A stretch of 64,000 bases of DNA, taken from positions 10,444 through 74,443 of the forward strand of contig DATKPC010000022.1 in NCBI GenBank assembly GCA_035524275.1. The letters are read 5' to 3'. This document shows, in pieces, positions 27,079-34,783 of the stretch. The position numbers and the translations under genes are program-made. Origin of the DNA: DATKPC01 sp035524275. Lineage in GTDB: Bacteria; Pseudomonadota; Gammaproteobacteria; Burkholderiales; Burkholderiaceae_F. The number at the start of each line of letters is the position of its first letter. Position 1 is the first letter of the stretch. Below the pieces are notes generated by a model that worked only from the letters and a program-made list of their open reading frames with translations, had not been told where the DNA came from and searched no databases.

Positions 27079-28626
27079 TCAGTTGCCCTTCGCCAGTTCG
27101 TGCCAGGCGTCGAAGTTCTTCTTGTCGGGCGACCCCTCGTAGTCGAGGTTGTCGCGCCCGAACTCGATCCGGTACCAGCGCAGCACCTCGGCGAGCGGAT
27201 TGAAGTCCGGCTTCGTCGGGTCGGCGTCCGGCGGAAAGCAGTGGCCCTGGTAGATCTGGTGCACCGGCAGCCAGCTCTGGACATACTTCTGCGGCTCGTT
27301 GTCGAAGATCTCCTTGCAGCCGTCGGAGCAGAAGTGGTACTTCATGCCGTGGTAGGTCGACTCGCGGTAGCAGATCTTCGACGGGTCGCCCGGCTCGGTG
27401 AAGAACATCGGGATCTGGCACGTCTGGCACAGCATCGGCAGCGTCGTGTTGTAGAACCGCCGCCCCTCCTTGGCCTCGGCGGCGTAGTGCTGCCACAGCG
27501 GCCGGTAGTAGCGGTCGAACGATTCCGGGTATTTCGCCGACAACCAGTCCATGTCCTTCTCGCCGGGGCACCACGTGTGGAACGGGGCCGCGGCGCCGTA
27601 GTTGTAGAACACGTTCCACGCCTGGTGCGACAGGTGGTCCTTGTCGTCGCAGGCCTGCTTCCAGCCTTTCGGCACGCGGATGCCGTAGCGCGCGAGGTCG
27701 GCGAACAGCGCGCCGCCGTTCTGCTCGGCGTAGATCTCCCAGGCCTCCTTCCAGCTCATCACGCGCTTCGGAAGCATGTAGTCCATCATCATCGCGACGA
27801 GGGTCAGCACGCGATAGCCGCGCCAGAACCACTTGTCGATCCAGCGCTGCACGATCGGCAGGTTGTCCGGGTCCTGCTCGAGGATGAACTTGATGATCTC
27901 CAGCCCGAGCGTCATGTGGCGCGACTCGTCGCTCTGCGCCGAGAAGCCGAACGCCATCGCGCCCATGTCGCCGTTGTAGGCGGCGCCGGAGATGAACGGC
28001 ACGAACAGCAGGTTCGTGAGGACGTACTCGAACGCGAAGCCGATCGCGATCATGAACTCGAACGGCCCGGAGGTGATCGCGTCGTCGAAGAACGACTTCG
28101 GAACCGAGAGGTACCAGACGCGGTCGTGCTGGTGGCGCCAGTTCTGGAACCCGTTGTAGAAGCGGTTGTAGTTCGACAGCGAATGGATCTGCGTCTGCGC
28201 GTGGCGGATCTCGTCGAGCGACTGCATCAAGCAGGCGACCCGCGGCCCGGCGCCGGGGAACGCGCGCCCGACGTGCGCGAAGCCGCGGTGCGCCATGTAC
28301 TCCAGCGGCGTGACGCCGGTGAGGAAGAGCTTCAGCGTATTGATGTAGCGCGCGTCCGTGACGCCGAGGTGGCCGTTGTTCTGGTTGAACGCGTCGATGA
28401 TCGCGTAGAGCTTGCGCTCCTTCTCCGCCTGGTACTTCCAGTAGGCGTCCATCGTCATGCGGAACGGATCCTCGAACTTGTCCCAGTCGTGGATCTTGAT
28501 GCCCTCGTACTCGACGTACGGATAGACGTCCTTCACCGCCTGGTACGTGGGCGTCCAGGCGAGGTCGCGGGTCATCAGGTTGTAGCGGTCCTTGAGACCG
28601 AGCTTCTTGGCGACTTTCATGTCCAT
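27079..28626 (-). CDS. dmpN: Phenol hydroxylase large (di-iron oxygenase) component P3
   Basis: 515 residues of the bacterial multicomponent monooxygenase alpha-subunit family. Carboxylate-bridged di-iron ligands are visible at Glu109 (TPLEYMAHRG), Glu139 and His142 (SLDEIRHAQ), Glu200 (GFAFEYV), and Glu234 and His237 (SDESRHMTLGLE). It inserts oxygen into phenol to form catechol. A C-terminal Cys-rich stretch (CQTCQIP and CSDGCKEIF) matches the family's metal-binding YHS-like tail. Start 28626 has AGGAGGAG seven bases upstream. Confidence 0.96.
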   Translation of the reverse strand: MDMKVAKKLGLKDRYNLMTRDLAWTPTYQAVKDVYPYVEYEGIKIHDWDKFEDPFRMTMDAYWKYQAEKERKLYAIIDAFNQNNGHLGVTDARYINTLKLFLTGVTPLEYMAHRGFAHVGRAFPGAGPRVACLMQSLDEIRHAQTQIHSLSNYNRFYNGFQNWRHQHDRVWYLSVPKSFFDDAITSGPFEFMIAIGFAFEYVLTNLLFVPFISGAAYNGDMGAMAFGFSAQSDESRHMTLGLEIIKFILEQDPDNLPIVQRWIDKWFWRGYRVLTLVAMMMDYMLPKRVMSWKEAWEIYAEQNGGALFADLARYGIRVPKGWKQACDDKDHLSHQAWNVFYNYGAAAPFHTWCPGEKDMDWLSAKYPESFDRYYRPLWQHYAAEAKEGRRFYNTTLPMLCQTCQIPMFFTEPGDPSKICYRESTYHGMKYHFCSDGCKEIFDNEPQKYVQSWLPVHQIYQGHCFPPDADPTKPDFNPLAEVLRWYRIEFGRDNLDYEGSPDKKNFDAWHELAKGN

Positions 28627-28639
28627 GACCGGTCTCCTC

Positions 28640-28909
28640 CTAGTGCTTCCAGCTGAGCGTGAATTCGTCGTCGGTTTCGTCGATATGCCCCGACAGCGTG
28701 ATCAGGTTGACGTGCAGTTCCTGCAGATCGAAGGCGCGGCCGATCTGTTCCTCGATCGTGGCGCGGCGGATCACCAGCTGGTCCGGCACGTCGACCTTGA
28801 CCATCGCCGGCTGCTCGTTGACCGTGGCCGTCGGGTTGTCGGCGAGGATCGCGTCGACGATGCCGCGCGTTTCCTCGTTCCTCTGGAAGGCAATGAAGAC
28901 GTTCGACAT
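28640..28909 (-). CDS. dmpM: Phenol hydroxylase regulatory component P2
   Basis: 89 residues, as DmpM. It starts SNVFIAFQRNEETRGIVDAI and contains no cofactor motif. P2 is the effector protein that docks on the hydroxylase and couples electron input to oxygenation. Start 28909 has GGGAGGAACG just upstream. It lies 13 bases before dmpN and 17 after dmpL. Confidence 0.94.
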   Translation of the reverse strand: MSNVFIAFQRNEETRGIVDAILADNPTATVNEQPAMVKVDVPDQLVIRRATIEEQIGRAFDLQELHVNLITLSGHIDETDDEFTLSWKH

Positions 28910-28926
28910 GAGCGTTCCTCCCGGTT

Positions 28927-29919
28927 TCAGGCGCCGAGGCCGGCCTTGGCCAGCCGGGCGTCGAACTGCGCGGTGCAGCGCTGCAGCGCGGCGTCGCCCT
29001 TGTCGCCGAGCGCGAGCTGCGCGACGGGTCCCAGGGCCTCGAGGGCGCGACCGCGCCAGGTGCCGAGCCACTGGACGAGCTGCGCCCGGTTCGTGGCGTT
29101 CTCCGCGGCGGCGATGCGCAGGCAGGCGTCGACCCACTTGCTCGTGTCCTCGAACCATTCGCTCTGGAAGCGGGTCAGCATCGCGACGAGCGGACCGGCC
29201 TTGGCGGTCAGCGCGTTCTCGACCTCGGTGTAGGCGAGCGGATAAAGCAGGCCGTCGAGCGCCGCGTTCTGCGCCACGAAGAGTTCGAACCAGTCCTTGA
29301 CGACGAACGTGTCCTCGACGTAGCGGCGCAGCGGCTGCCACGCCGGGGCGGCGAGCCAGGCGTGCTTTGCCGCCTCCAGGTCGCCGAGTTGCCCGAGCGC
29401 CAGCCCGAGGCGCGTGACGTACTGCGCGATGCCGAGCTGGTCCATGCCCTGGTAGAGGCACGGCTGCGTGATCGCGGTGCCATAGCCGTAGGCGCACATC
29501 GAGGCGCCGTTCATGTTGGCGCCCCAGGCGACGTGCCGCAGCGGCAGGTAGAAGTCGAGCGCAAGCCGGCGCGCGCTGTCGTCGTAGGCTTCGGCGAGGC
29601 CGCGCGATTCGACGAAGTCGAAGTCGGCCTCGGCGTTCTCCTGCAGCCGCGCGCGGGACTGGGTATAGGTGCCGTAGTAGAGCTGGCGCGGATCCCTGAA
29701 CGCGTACCAGTCGCGCATCGTGATCCGCGTGCGCGCCGGGTCGAAGATCTCGTGGGCCGGATCCCAGGTCGGGCGGTAGTGGAAGTTGGCATTGGCCTGG
29801 ACGTCCATCGTCGCCTCGACGTAGCGCGACGCGGCTTTGTCGCCGCCGAGGCGCGCGGCGATATGGTCGTAGGTCTGCCGCAGCGGAGTGATGCTGACGG
29901 TTCGCAGATCGATCTGCAT
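28927..29919 (-). CDS. dmpL: Phenol hydroxylase component P1 (hydroxylase beta subunit)
   Basis: 330 residues, matching DmpL. Recognisable segments are the start QIDLRTVSITPLRQTYDHIA, NFHYRPTWDPAHEIFD and the long helical body with WLAAPAWQPLRRYVEDTFV. It belongs to the ferritin-like monooxygenase beta subunits, which lack the iron ligands and scaffold the P3 subunit. Spacing to dmpK is 51 bases. Confidence 0.94.
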   Translation of the reverse strand: MQIDLRTVSITPLRQTYDHIAARLGGDKAASRYVEATMDVQANANFHYRPTWDPAHEIFDPARTRITMRDWYAFRDPRQLYYGTYTQSRARLQENAEADFDFVESRGLAEAYDDSARRLALDFYLPLRHVAWGANMNGASMCAYGYGTAITQPCLYQGMDQLGIAQYVTRLGLALGQLGDLEAAKHAWLAAPAWQPLRRYVEDTFVVKDWFELFVAQNAALDGLLYPLAYTEVENALTAKAGPLVAMLTRFQSEWFEDTSKWVDACLRIAAAENATNRAQLVQWLGTWRGRALEALGPVAQLALGDKGDAALQRCTAQFDARLAKAGLGA

Positions 29920-29970
29920 GGCGCTCGGTCTCCTTGTCGTTTCGTCGTTGCCGCGCCGCTCCGGCGCGCC

Positions 29971-30249
29971 TCAGGGTTCGTGCCGGAAGCGCTTTTCGCG
30001 TGCCGCGTGAAGGCTCCAGTCCCATTCGTGCTCGGTGCTGCCCGCGGGCGATTCGGGCAGGCGGCCGTGCGTCGGCGTGACGCCCTGCTGGCGGCAGAAC
30101 TCATCGAACTGCGCCCGCGGCATCAGCATCTCGACGAACAGCTGCGGTTCACCGACCGCGAATTCGAACTCCACCATGCCGTCCGTGCGCTCCTCGACGA
30201 CGCGAATGAAGCGTTGCGCGGGGTCGAAGTGGGCGACGGGTTGCGGCAT
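29971..30249 (-). CDS. dmpK: Phenol hydroxylase assembly component P0
   Basis: 92 residues. The conserved core FDPAQRFIRVVEERTDGMV followed by EFEFAVGEPQLFVEMLMPR is that of DmpK/P0. P0 is needed for assembly of active phenol hydroxylase, probably by helping load iron. It is the first gene of the operon. The start at 30249 lies only about 4 bases downstream of the transcription start predicted from the sigma-54 promoter, and no Shine-Dalgarno sequence precedes it, which is odd. Starting further in would remove conserved residues. Confidence 0.9.
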   Translation of the reverse strand: MPQPVAHFDPAQRFIRVVEERTDGMVEFEFAVGEPQLFVEMLMPRAQFDEFCRQQGVTPTHGRLPESPAGSTEHEWDWSLHAAREKRFRHEP

Positions 30250-30263
30250 GGCGACGAGGCTCT

Positions 30264-30280
30264 TGCAAGGATCTTGCCAG
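30264..30280 (-). promoter_or_regulatory. Sigma-54 (-24/-12) promoter of the phenol operon
   Basis: On the minus strand the sequence is TGGCAAGATCCTTGCA, matching the consensus TGGCAC-N5-TTGCA at all positions but one. The GG and GC dinucleotides are exactly 10 bases apart. It faces dmpK, and a sigma-54-dependent activator gene is divergent from it. Counting 12 bases from the GC puts the transcription start at about 30253. Confidence 0.85.
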
Positions 30281-30464
30281 GATCTCGAGAAAATATTTAA
30301 GAATCGAAATTTATTAAGGGAATCGAGGGATCGGTTTGCTCGATATCAAACTTCGGAGCGCATTTCGGGCTGCTTTCGGGTCCCCATTTCATGCGCCCAT
30401 CCCGACGAATTACCGGGTGAAGGCGGCTTAATTTGACGATTTGGGCTATCCTCCGCGGCTTGGG

Positions 30465-30480
30465 TTGATCATTTGATGAA
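30465..30480. promoter_or_regulatory. Probable upstream activating site for the DmpR-type regulator
   Basis: The sequence TTGATCATTTGATGAA matches 14 of 16 positions of the palindrome TTGATCAATTGATCAA that I recall for XylR/DmpR/MopR binding sites. It lies about 215 bases upstream of the predicted dmpK transcription start, farther than in the classic dmp and xyl promoters. Between them is an AT-rich stretch (30285-30320) where DNA bending would be needed. I did not find a convincing second site; the rest of the 295-base gap holds nothing else I can name. Confidence 0.55.
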
Positions 30481-30544
30481 CTTCGCCATTTGGGTTTTCG
30501 ATTGTGCGATACGATACGATTGATGTGAATCTCGAGATTTTGGC

Positions 30545-32281
30545 ATGATGGCACCCATGGCCACCCCATCGGAAGCCCCGTTGAAGTACCCGCCCGACGA
30601 CGACCTACGGCGGCTGCTGCGCTTCTCGCCGGACGACGGCGCGATCTGGCTCGGCGACCGCCGCATGGTGTTGCTGCACTCGGCCGCGCTGGCGTCGTTG
30701 CGGCAGGACCTCGTCGGCTCGGTGGGCCCGGAACATGCGCGCCGGCTCCTGACCCGGATGGGGTATGCCTGCGGGCAGCGCGACGCCGAGTTCGCACAGA
30801 AGATCCGCGGCGAGCGGCCGATGAACGAGATGTTCTTCGTCGGGCCGCAGTTGCACATGCTGGAGGGCGCCGCGCGCGTGACGCCGGTCCGGATGGAGTG
30901 CGACGTCGCGTCGGGCCACTTCGACGGCGAATTCCGCTGGGACGATTCGTGGGAAGCCTATGCGCACCGGCAGAAATTCGGCGTGGCCGACCAGCCGGCC
31001 TGCTGGACGCTGATCGGCTACGCGAGCGGCTACACCAGCGCGTTCATGCGTCGCCTGATTCTGTTCAAGGAGGTCGCCTGCGCGGCCTGCGGCAGCGGCC
31101 ATTGCGTGATCGTCGGGCGTCCGATCGAGAGCTGGCCCGACGGCGAGGCACACCGCCACTACTTCGAGGATGAATCGCTGCTCCAGCAACTGGAGGCGCT
31201 CAGCCTGCAGGTCGAGGCCCTGAAGTCGACGCTGGAGCCGGTGACCGGCGGCGGCACGCTGATCGGCAGCTCGAAGGCGTTCCGGCAGGCCCAGGAACTG
31301 CTGGAACGCGCTGCGCGCACGCAGGTCACGGTGCTGCTGACCGGCGAGACGGGCGTGGGCAAGGAGCGATTCGCGCGCGCGCTGCACGAAATGTCCGACC
31401 GGGCGGCCGCGCCATTCGTCGCGGTCAACTGCGCCGCGCTGCCGGCCGAGCTGATCGAGGCGGAGCTGTTCGGGGTCGAGAAGGGCGCCTACACCGGCGC
31501 GCATGCGGCACGCGCCGGCCGCTTCGAGCGCGCGCACGGCGGCACGCTTTTCCTCGACGAGATCGGCGACCTGCCGCTACCGGCGCAGGCGAAGCTGCTG
31601 CGCGTGCTCCAGGAGGGCGAAATCGAGCGTCTCGGCGCCGAGAACTCGCGAAAGGTCAGCGTCCGCCTCGTTGCAGCGACGAACGTCGATCTCGATGCGG
31701 CCGTGAAGTGCGGCCGCTTCCGGCGCGACCTGCTGTATCGGCTCAACGTCTATCCGATCAGGATCCCGCCCCTGAGGGAGCGCCCGAGCGACATCGAGCC
31801 GCTCGCGCAGCACATGCTGGCGCGTTTCGGCGCGCTGCACCAGAAGCGCGTCGCCGGGTTCGGCGATCGCGCGCTGCTGGCGCTGCACCGCTACGACTGG
31901 CCCGGGAACGTCCGCGAACTCGAGAACCTCGTCGAACGTGGCGTGATCCTTGCTGCGCAGGGCGGCAACGTGGAGCTTGAACACATGTTTCCGAACCAGC
32001 CGGAGGTGGCGCAGGCCGGCGTCGACCGGCGCGGCCTGCTGGCCACGCTGCCTGCCGATCCGGACCAGGACCTCTGCGCGCGGATCATCGACTGCGGCGT
32101 CGGCCTCGACAGGCTCGAGGAACACGTGTTGTCGCTCGCCGTCGAACGCAGCGGCGGCAACCTGTCGGGCGCGGCGCGCCTGTTGGGGATCACGCGCCCG
32201 CAGTTGGCCTATCGTCTCAAGCGTCGCCAGGCAGAATGCACCGACGCGTCGCCGCAGCCTCCGGCCGAAGGGATCGCCTGA
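30545..32281 (+). CDS. dmpR: Phenol-responsive sigma-54-dependent activator, DmpR/MopR family
   Basis: 578 residues. The N-terminal sensor domain contains His104 and Trp132, aligned with the phenol-binding His106 and Trp134 of MopR, and the zinc ligands Cys153, Glu176, Cys179 and Cys187, aligned with Cys155, Glu178, Cys181 and Cys189. The AAA+ domain has Walker A GETGVGKE (267-274), the sigma-54 contact loop GAYTGA (314-319) and Walker B LFLDEIG. A Fis-type helix-turn-helix closes the protein (NLSGAARLLGITRPQLAYRL). On binding phenol it would activate the divergent sigma-54 promoter of dmpK. ATGs at 30548 and 30557 are alternative starts. The stop overlaps the next gene in TGATG. Confidence 0.94.
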   Translation: MMAPMATPSEAPLKYPPDDDLRRLLRFSPDDGAIWLGDRRMVLLHSAALASLRQDLVGSVGPEHARRLLTRMGYACGQRDAEFAQKIRGERPMNEMFFVGPQLHMLEGAARVTPVRMECDVASGHFDGEFRWDDSWEAYAHRQKFGVADQPACWTLIGYASGYTSAFMRRLILFKEVACAACGSGHCVIVGRPIESWPDGEAHRHYFEDESLLQQLEALSLQVEALKSTLEPVTGGGTLIGSSKAFRQAQELLERAARTQVTVLLTGETGVGKERFARALHEMSDRAAAPFVAVNCAALPAELIEAELFGVEKGAYTGAHAARAGRFERAHGGTLFLDEIGDLPLPAQAKLLRVLQEGEIERLGAENSRKVSVRLVAATNVDLDAAVKCGRFRRDLLYRLNVYPIRIPPLRERPSDIEPLAQHMLARFGALHQKRVAGFGDRALLALHRYDWPGNVRELENLVERGVILAAQGGNVELEHMFPNQPEVAQAGVDRRGLLATLPADPDQDLCARIIDCGVGLDRLEEHVLSLAVERSGGNLSGAARLLGITRPQLAYRLKRRQAECTDASPQPPAEGIA

Positions 32282-33012
32282 TGTTGCCTTCCGACAAGTT
32301 CGCCGCGGCCTTCCACCTGCCGGTCGCCGACGCCCCGCGCACGCTCGTGGAGCGTGCCTATCTCGACCTGCGTCGCAACATCGTCAGCGGCACGCTGGCG
32401 CCGGGCGAGCGCCTGCGCGTGGAGCACCTGAAGGACCAGTACCAGGTTGGCGCCGGAACGCTGCGCGAGGCGCTGTCGCTGCTGCTGTCCGATGCGCTGG
32501 TGACGGCGGAGGGCCAGCGCGGGTTCCGGGTCGCGCCGATCTCGGTGGCCGACCTGGAGGACCTGACGAATGCGCGCGTGCTGATCGAAACCGAATCGCT
32601 GCGGCAGTCGATCCGCCACGGCGATGCGCGCTGGGAGGCGGACCTTGTCGCGGCGTTCCACCTGCTGACGCGCGCCGAGACCCGTCCCGACGGCGTCGAC
32701 CCGGACGAGTACGAACAGCGCAACAAGGCGTTCCACGAGGCGCTGATCGCGAGCCACCGCTCGCCGTGGAGCAAGTACATGCTGGGCATCCTCTATCGCC
32801 ACGGCGAGCGGTACCGCAACATCAACCTGCGGCTCACCGCGGCCCATGCCGCCGATCGCGACGTGCATCGCGAACACGAGGAGATCTTCCGCGCGGCGAT
32901 CGCGCGCCAGGAGGCGCGCGCCGCCCTGGCGCTGGAGGCGCACGTTCGCCTGACCGTGGATATCGTGAAGCATGCGCTGACGGCCGGCGAGACTACCGCG
33001 CACGCTGCGTGA
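32281..33012 (+). CDS. GntR-family transcriptional regulator (FCD domain)
   Basis: 243 residues. The N-terminal winged helix-turn-helix reads RRNIVSGTLAPGERLRVEHL, then AGTLREALSLLLSDALV. The C-terminal all-helical FCD ligand domain holds metal-binding-type His residues (FHEALIA, HEEIF and the last HVRLTVDIV). Start ATG 32281 shares a base with the dmpR stop. GntR regulators beside phenol hydroxylase genes are known, for example a repressor in Comamonas, so a role as repressor of the phenol or meta genes is plausible but not shown. Confidence 0.88.
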   Translation: MLPSDKFAAAFHLPVADAPRTLVERAYLDLRRNIVSGTLAPGERLRVEHLKDQYQVGAGTLREALSLLLSDALVTAEGQRGFRVAPISVADLEDLTNARVLIETESLRQSIRHGDARWEADLVAAFHLLTRAETRPDGVDPDEYEQRNKAFHEALIASHRSPWSKYMLGILYRHGERYRNINLRLTAAHAADRDVHREHEEIFRAAIARQEARAALALEAHVRLTVDIVKHALTAGETTAHAA

Positions 33013-33055
33013 CGTCCGCCACGCGGAGCCGGCCCGCACGCGGCCGGCCGCCGCC

Positions 33056-33571
33056 TTATTGCGTGAGGATCGTCTGCGCGATGCGCCGGCAATGCCGTGC
33101 GTAGTCGGCGTCCAGGCGCTTCGCGATCGCCTTCTCGAATTCCGGCAGCAGCGCGATCAGGTCGTTCGCGCCGCTGCATTTCTCGATCTTGAGGACGAAC
33201 AGGAAGGAGCGGAGCCCGAGTTTGTCGGCGACGGTTTCCGTCATGTAGCGCTGGCCTTCGGAGAAGCGGCGCACCGCGATCGCCGGATCCGATTCGTCGG
33301 CCTCGGCGCGTCGCGGATCGTTGGCAGCGGCCTCCGACACCGCGACCGGGTCGGGCCGCCGCATGATCTCGATGTAGCCGCCACCCTCGAGGTCATCGAA
33401 ATGTTCCTCGCGGATTCCGACGCCGCCCAGCAGCGAGTGAATGCGCTGCGCGGTGCGACGCCCGTCGATCAGGATCAGCAAGGGACGAAGCTTCATGTCG
33501 ACGGTCCGGCGTGTCGTCGTGATTTCGGCGACGCCCAAGTCGGTCTTGCGGTAGATGGCGGTCTTGTCCAT
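33056..33571 (-). CDS. Conserved hypothetical protein, possibly a response-type regulator fragment
   Basis: 171 residues; I do not recognise a named domain. The start MDKTAIYRKTDLGVAEI and a run LRPLLILIDGRRTAQRIHSL resemble small hypothetical proteins of betaproteobacteria that follow a 'helical opening, then winged region' pattern (GGVGIREEHFDDLEGGGYIEIM looks like a wing of a winged-helix fold). No signal peptide or membrane segment is visible. It is convergent with the GntR gene (43 bases apart) and divergent from the LOG gene, so it has its own promoter. Confidence 0.65.
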   Translation of the reverse strand: MDKTAIYRKTDLGVAEITTTRRTVDMKLRPLLILIDGRRTAQRIHSLLGGVGIREEHFDDLEGGGYIEIMRRPDPVAVSEAAANDPRRAEADESDPAIAVRRFSEGQRYMTETVADKLGLRSFLFVLKIEKCSGANDLIALLPEFEKAIAKRLDADYARHCRRIAQTILTQ

Positions 33572-33796
33572 GTACGGTTACCTCACCAGTGCAGAACAGT
33601 AGGCAGCGCTCATTACTGATTTATGGTATCCGCGAATTCGCGCGACGAAAACCTCGATCACCCGCCGGCCCGCACCGTTGGTCGGCTTGTCCTCGCCGGC
33701 TACCGACAGCGGGTGCGCGGCGACGGGTGTCGCGCCCGCGAGGCGCTTCGGCGGCCGGACGATAATGCGCTCGTCATTGACCTGCGGGGGCCCTCA

Positions 33797-34783
33797 TTGA
33801 GCGACGACGAAGACCCGGTGACGCCGCCGCCCATGGCTCGGCCGCGCCCCATCGAGCCGCGCCGGCACCCGCTTCCGTGGGCGGAGCCCAAGTCGGAAAT
33901 CGACGATCCGCAGGCTCGCGCGCGCGTCGATGCGATCCTCGCCAGCCCGGCCTACCGGCAGGCGGACGCCGACGTCGAGTTCCTCGACCTCTACGAGACG
34001 CGTGGAATCCGCCTGCAGATCGATTACTTCAAGCCGGAACTGCTGCTGCAGCAGGCCGGCGTCGAGCATACGATCGTCGTCTTCGGCGGGACGCGGCTGC
34101 GCGAGCCCGCCGCGGCGGCCCGGCACGTCGAGGAACTGCGCGAGGAATCGGGTTTCCACCCAGGCGATACCGACCTGCGGCGCCGCCTCGCGGTGGCCGA
34201 ACGTCTCGCCGCGAAGAGCGGTTACTACGAGGTGGCGCGTGAACTGGGTCGGCTGATCGCGGAGTCGGGGAACGGGCCCGGCGACACGCGCGTGATGGTC
34301 ATGACCGGGGGCGGGCCGGGGATCATGGAAGCGGCGAACCGCGGCACCTACGACGCCGGCGCGAAGTCGATCGGACTGAACATCGCGTTGCCGCACGAGC
34401 AGTTTCCGAACCCCTACGTCGCCCCGGAGCTGTGTTTCCGCTTCCACTATTTCGCGCTGCGCAAGCTGCACTTCCTGCTGCGTGCGCGGGCGCTCGTCGC
34501 GTTTCCCGGCGGGTACGGCACGATGGACGAGCTGTTCGAGACGCTGACGCTGGTGCAGACGCGCAAGATCCGTCCGGTTCCGGTCGTGCTGGTCGGACGC
34601 GACTACTGGCGGCGGGCGATCGACGTCGACTACCTGGTCGACGAGGGGATGATCGATCCGGAGGACCGCGACCTCTTCTGGTACGCCGAATCGGCGTCCG
34701 AAATCTGGAATGGAATCCTTGCGTGGCATGCCTCGCGCGGAACGCCCCTGTATCCCATGCCGCTCACGGAAGGTACGCGATGA
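33797..34783 (+). CDS. LOG-family protein (TIGR00730; nucleotide phosphoribohydrolase-like)
   Basis: About 328 residues. The family motifs are clear: TGGGPGIMEAANRG and PGGYGTMDELFETLTL, which form the nucleotide-monophosphate site of LOG/PpnN enzymes that hydrolyse the N-glycosidic bond of nucleotides. Older annotation calls these lysine decarboxylases. It is longer than plant-type LOGs, with about 110 extra N-terminal residues (FLDLYETRGIRLQIDYFKPE). The start is uncertain: TTG 33797, GTG 33818 and ATG 33833 are in frame; the frame is open to 33623 but that part does not look conserved. The stop overlaps the next gene (ATGA). Confidence 0.82.
   Translation: MSDDEDPVTPPPMARPRPIEPRRHPLPWAEPKSEIDDPQARARVDAILASPAYRQADADVEFLDLYETRGIRLQIDYFKPELLLQQAGVEHTIVVFGGTRLREPAAAARHVEELREESGFHPGDTDLRRRLAVAERLAAKSGYYEVARELGRLIAESGNGPGDTRVMVMTGGGPGIMEAANRGTYDAGAKSIGLNIALPHEQFPNPYVAPELCFRFHYFALRKLHFLLRARALVAFPGGYGTMDELFETLTLVQTRKIRPVPVVLVGRDYWRRAIDVDYLVDEGMIDPEDRDLFWYAESASEIWNGILAWHASRGTPLYPMPLTEGTR

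Noticed and set aside
30539..30556. TGGCATGATGGCAC near the dmpR start as a second sigma-54 promoter
   Set aside because: The GG-GC spacing does not fit and it overlaps the start codons; it is chance coding sequence.
33631..33642. Palindrome CGCGAATTCGCG upstream of the LOG gene
   Set aside because: It is only 12 bases, sits in an uncertain leader, and such palindromes are expected by chance in GC-rich DNA; no matching site was seen elsewhere in the window.
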